Part shown: positions 62,720 through 64,000 of the stretch, one piece after another
Numbering within the stretch: position 1 is the stretch's first letter
How the letters are laid out: the number at the start of each line of letters is the position of its first letter
Assembly (NCBI RefSeq): GCF_900106075.1
Contig: NZ_LT629794.1
Coordinates: forward strand, 1,964,001-2,028,000
Direction of reading: 5' to 3'
DNA: 64,000 nt
Origin: Polaribacter sp. Hel1_33_78
GTDB taxonomy: Bacteria; Bacteroidota; Bacteroidia; Flavobacteriales; Flavobacteriaceae
Notes under the pieces: model-generated
What the model saw: the letters and a program-made list of their open reading frames with translations, nothing else
The model's database searches: none
What the model was told of the DNA's origin: nothing
Position numbers and translations under genes: made by a program

Positions 62720-64000
62720 ATGAAGAATATCACGAAAATTCATTGGAAATATAATAACATTCTTACTACTTATTCTTTATTCTTCGTTCTGTTTTTATTA
62801 TTTAATAAAAACGTTTATTCTCAAAAAAAATCTGATTTATATCAAACACGAGTACTAACAAAAAATGTTTACTCAATAAAGATTGCAAAACAAGTTTATA
62901 AGCATTTAAAACAATTTCATTCTTTGTATTCCTATCAAGATGAACTTTTGAAAATTGCTACAGACGCAACACTTGAAAAATATAATAAAAATAGAAAAAG
63001 TATATCTAAGGACATCAAAGGTTTAAATAAAATTTTGTCGCGTATTGAAAAACATAATGAAAAATTTCAAATGCCAATATCCATATTTAAATCAAGTAGT
63101 TATGACCCAGAAATTAAAATGAATAATTTACTGTCAAAAAATTTTAATAATCAGTTGACTGTACTTATTTCGTTATATAAAAACTCAAAGGGATATCATA
63201 CCAAATTGAATAATCTAGAAGAGTTTGCTATAGAAGTTAATACTAAAGTTCAATTATCTGCCAGTGTAAAAGAAACTTTATACAAAGTATATAAGGAACT
63301 TCAAGATTTTTGTAATATACCTAATACATTAGCAACATTACAAATCTATTCGAAAACATGTCTTCTAACATTAGGAATTGGTAGAGAAACTCACCCTCTT
63401 AGTAACAGAATTTTGGTTGATTTAAGAAAGAAATCAACAAGTCTTGATAAACTAATTAAACAAGATAGAATCAAGTTTCACAATTATATTTCAAACACGA
63501 AACTTCTTACCCAAAATGTAATTGATTCTTATAATAAAGAATTATCAAAAGCTAGTTATAAAAAACTAAAAACATCTGAATCCATAAAAGATTTTTTTAA
63601 CGACTTTAGTAAAGTGAGCAATCTCAAAGACAAAATTAAAACATATAATCAAAAATCAAAAAAATACAATTCTAACAATAGTGAAAAACACACTTTAATA
63701 GCAAATATTAGACAATTGGAAAACGAATTGTCCAAGGTAATAAAGCAGTTAGATAATTTGAATTTCAAATGCCCGGAAAAGTATAGTTATAATAACTGCA
63801 ATCATGAAAGTCTTAAAAAAATATACGATCAAAATTTAAACTTACTCAATTCAAACTACGATTACATAAAAAATAAAATCTCGTTTGCTAAATCTCAACT
63901 TACGGCATTTGACAAAAAAAGAAAAAAGGAACTAGAAAAACTAAATACCGAATTAAAGGAGCTTGAAGATGTTCAAAAATTTGCTATTACAATGAGCACC
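62720..64000 (+). CDS. exported coiled-coil protein of unknown function, 3' end beyond window
   Basis: The frame from ATG 62720 is open to the end of the window (427 codons, no stop). It starts MKNITKIHWKYNNIL, with a hydrophobic helix at about 17-32 and a likely cleavage site at NVYSQ (about 36-38), so it is exported. The rest is lysine- and asparagine-rich helix with long predicted coiled coils, two cysteine pairs (FKCPEKYSYNNCNH near 352-365 and earlier single cysteines), and no motif I know. It lies 139 bases after the start of cassette E at 62581, so it is probably the next cassette's gene, but the closing repeat is outside the window. Confidence 0.72.
   Translation, partial: MKNITKIHWKYNNILTTYSLFFVLFLLFNKNVYSQKKSDLYQTRVLTKNVYSIKIAKQVYKHLKQFHSLYSYQDELLKIATDATLEKYNKNRKSISKDIKGLNKILSRIEKHNEKFQMPISIFKSSSYDPEIKMNNLLSKNFNNQLTVLISLYKNSKGYHTKLNNLEEFAIEVNTKVQLSASVKETLYKVYKELQDFCNIPNTLATLQIYSKTCLLTLGIGRETHPLSNRILVDLRKKSTSLDKLIKQDRIKFHNYISNTKLLTQNVIDSYNKELSKASYKKLKTSESIKDFFNDFSKVSNLKDKIKTYNQKSKKYNSNNSEKHTLIANIRQLENELSKVIKQLDNLNFKCPEKYSYNNCNHESLKKIYDQNLNLLNSNYDYIKNKISFAKSQLTAFDKKRKKELEKLNTELKELEDVQKFAITMST

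Overview
The window is a strongly AT-rich bacterial chromosome segment from the phylum Bacteroidota, almost certainly family Flavobacteriaceae (a Polaribacter- or Tenacibaculum-like marine genus). The indications are a gliding lipoprotein (GldI), a PorV-like type IX secretion protein, a secreted nuclease with a type IX C-terminal sorting domain, bacillithiol biosynthesis (BshB1), a flavobacterial-type 6S RNA next to zapA, SusC-like TonB receptor architecture, and sparse Shine-Dalgarno sequences with several GTG/TTG starts. I cannot fix the genus from the sequence alone.

Positions 1-55,225 are ordinary core chromosome. In order they hold: lipid metabolism (pssA), a YheT hydrolase, a PorV-like protein and a DUF4105/Lnb-type lipoprotein N-acyltransferase (1-4 kb); ftcD, GNAT, aroQ and xerD (4-8 kb); rny, 6S RNA, zapA and a coiled-coil partner (8-10.4 kb); an M23 peptidase and a TonB receptor (10.5-14.7 kb); bcp, nth, an ECF sigma factor with a tiny ORF behind it, and uvrA (14.7-20 kb); tRNA-His, bshB1, an SLC13 transporter and a trans-sulfuration enzyme (20-25 kb); a DUF2520/kdsC pair, pcm, an oxidoreductase, hbd and a PagL-like enzyme (25-30 kb); oxyR carrying a frameshifting C8 tract, an ABC-F ATPase and deaD (30-37 kb); a 5'-nucleotidase, HMG-CoA lyase, two transporters, pyrD and pheT (37-45 kb); a 1,317-residue secreted nuclease and a TlpA-like lipoprotein (45-50.5 kb); then a tight minus-strand cluster of PAP2, three peptidyl-prolyl isomerases including GldI and a DHH phosphodiesterase, and ndk (50.7-55.2 kb).

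Positions 55,630-64,000 are different. Unrelated plus-strand genes are separated by four copies of a 137-140 bp imperfectly palindromic repeat, and a fifth half-site lies at the left edge. Each unit begins with GTTGTGCATA, GTTGGCAATA or GTTGGCATTC and ends in the near-perfect reverse complement of its own beginning, while the two arms of a given linear repeat can disagree. That is the signature of circular gene cassettes inserted one after another, as in integrons, but the core does not fit the classical GTTRRRY/RYYYAAC consensus and no integrase gene is present in the window. The repeats keep a central hairpin and outer arms through compensatory base changes. The cargo is a coiled-coil membrane protein; an SMI1/KNR4 protein with a HEPN/AbiU2-like protein; a MarC-family membrane protein; a three-gene unit (class III aminotransferase, GNAT-like protein, serine hydrolase); and a truncated exported coiled-coil protein. 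This cassette array is the most interesting object in the window.

Gene functions are inferred from motifs and remembered family features; no searches were run.
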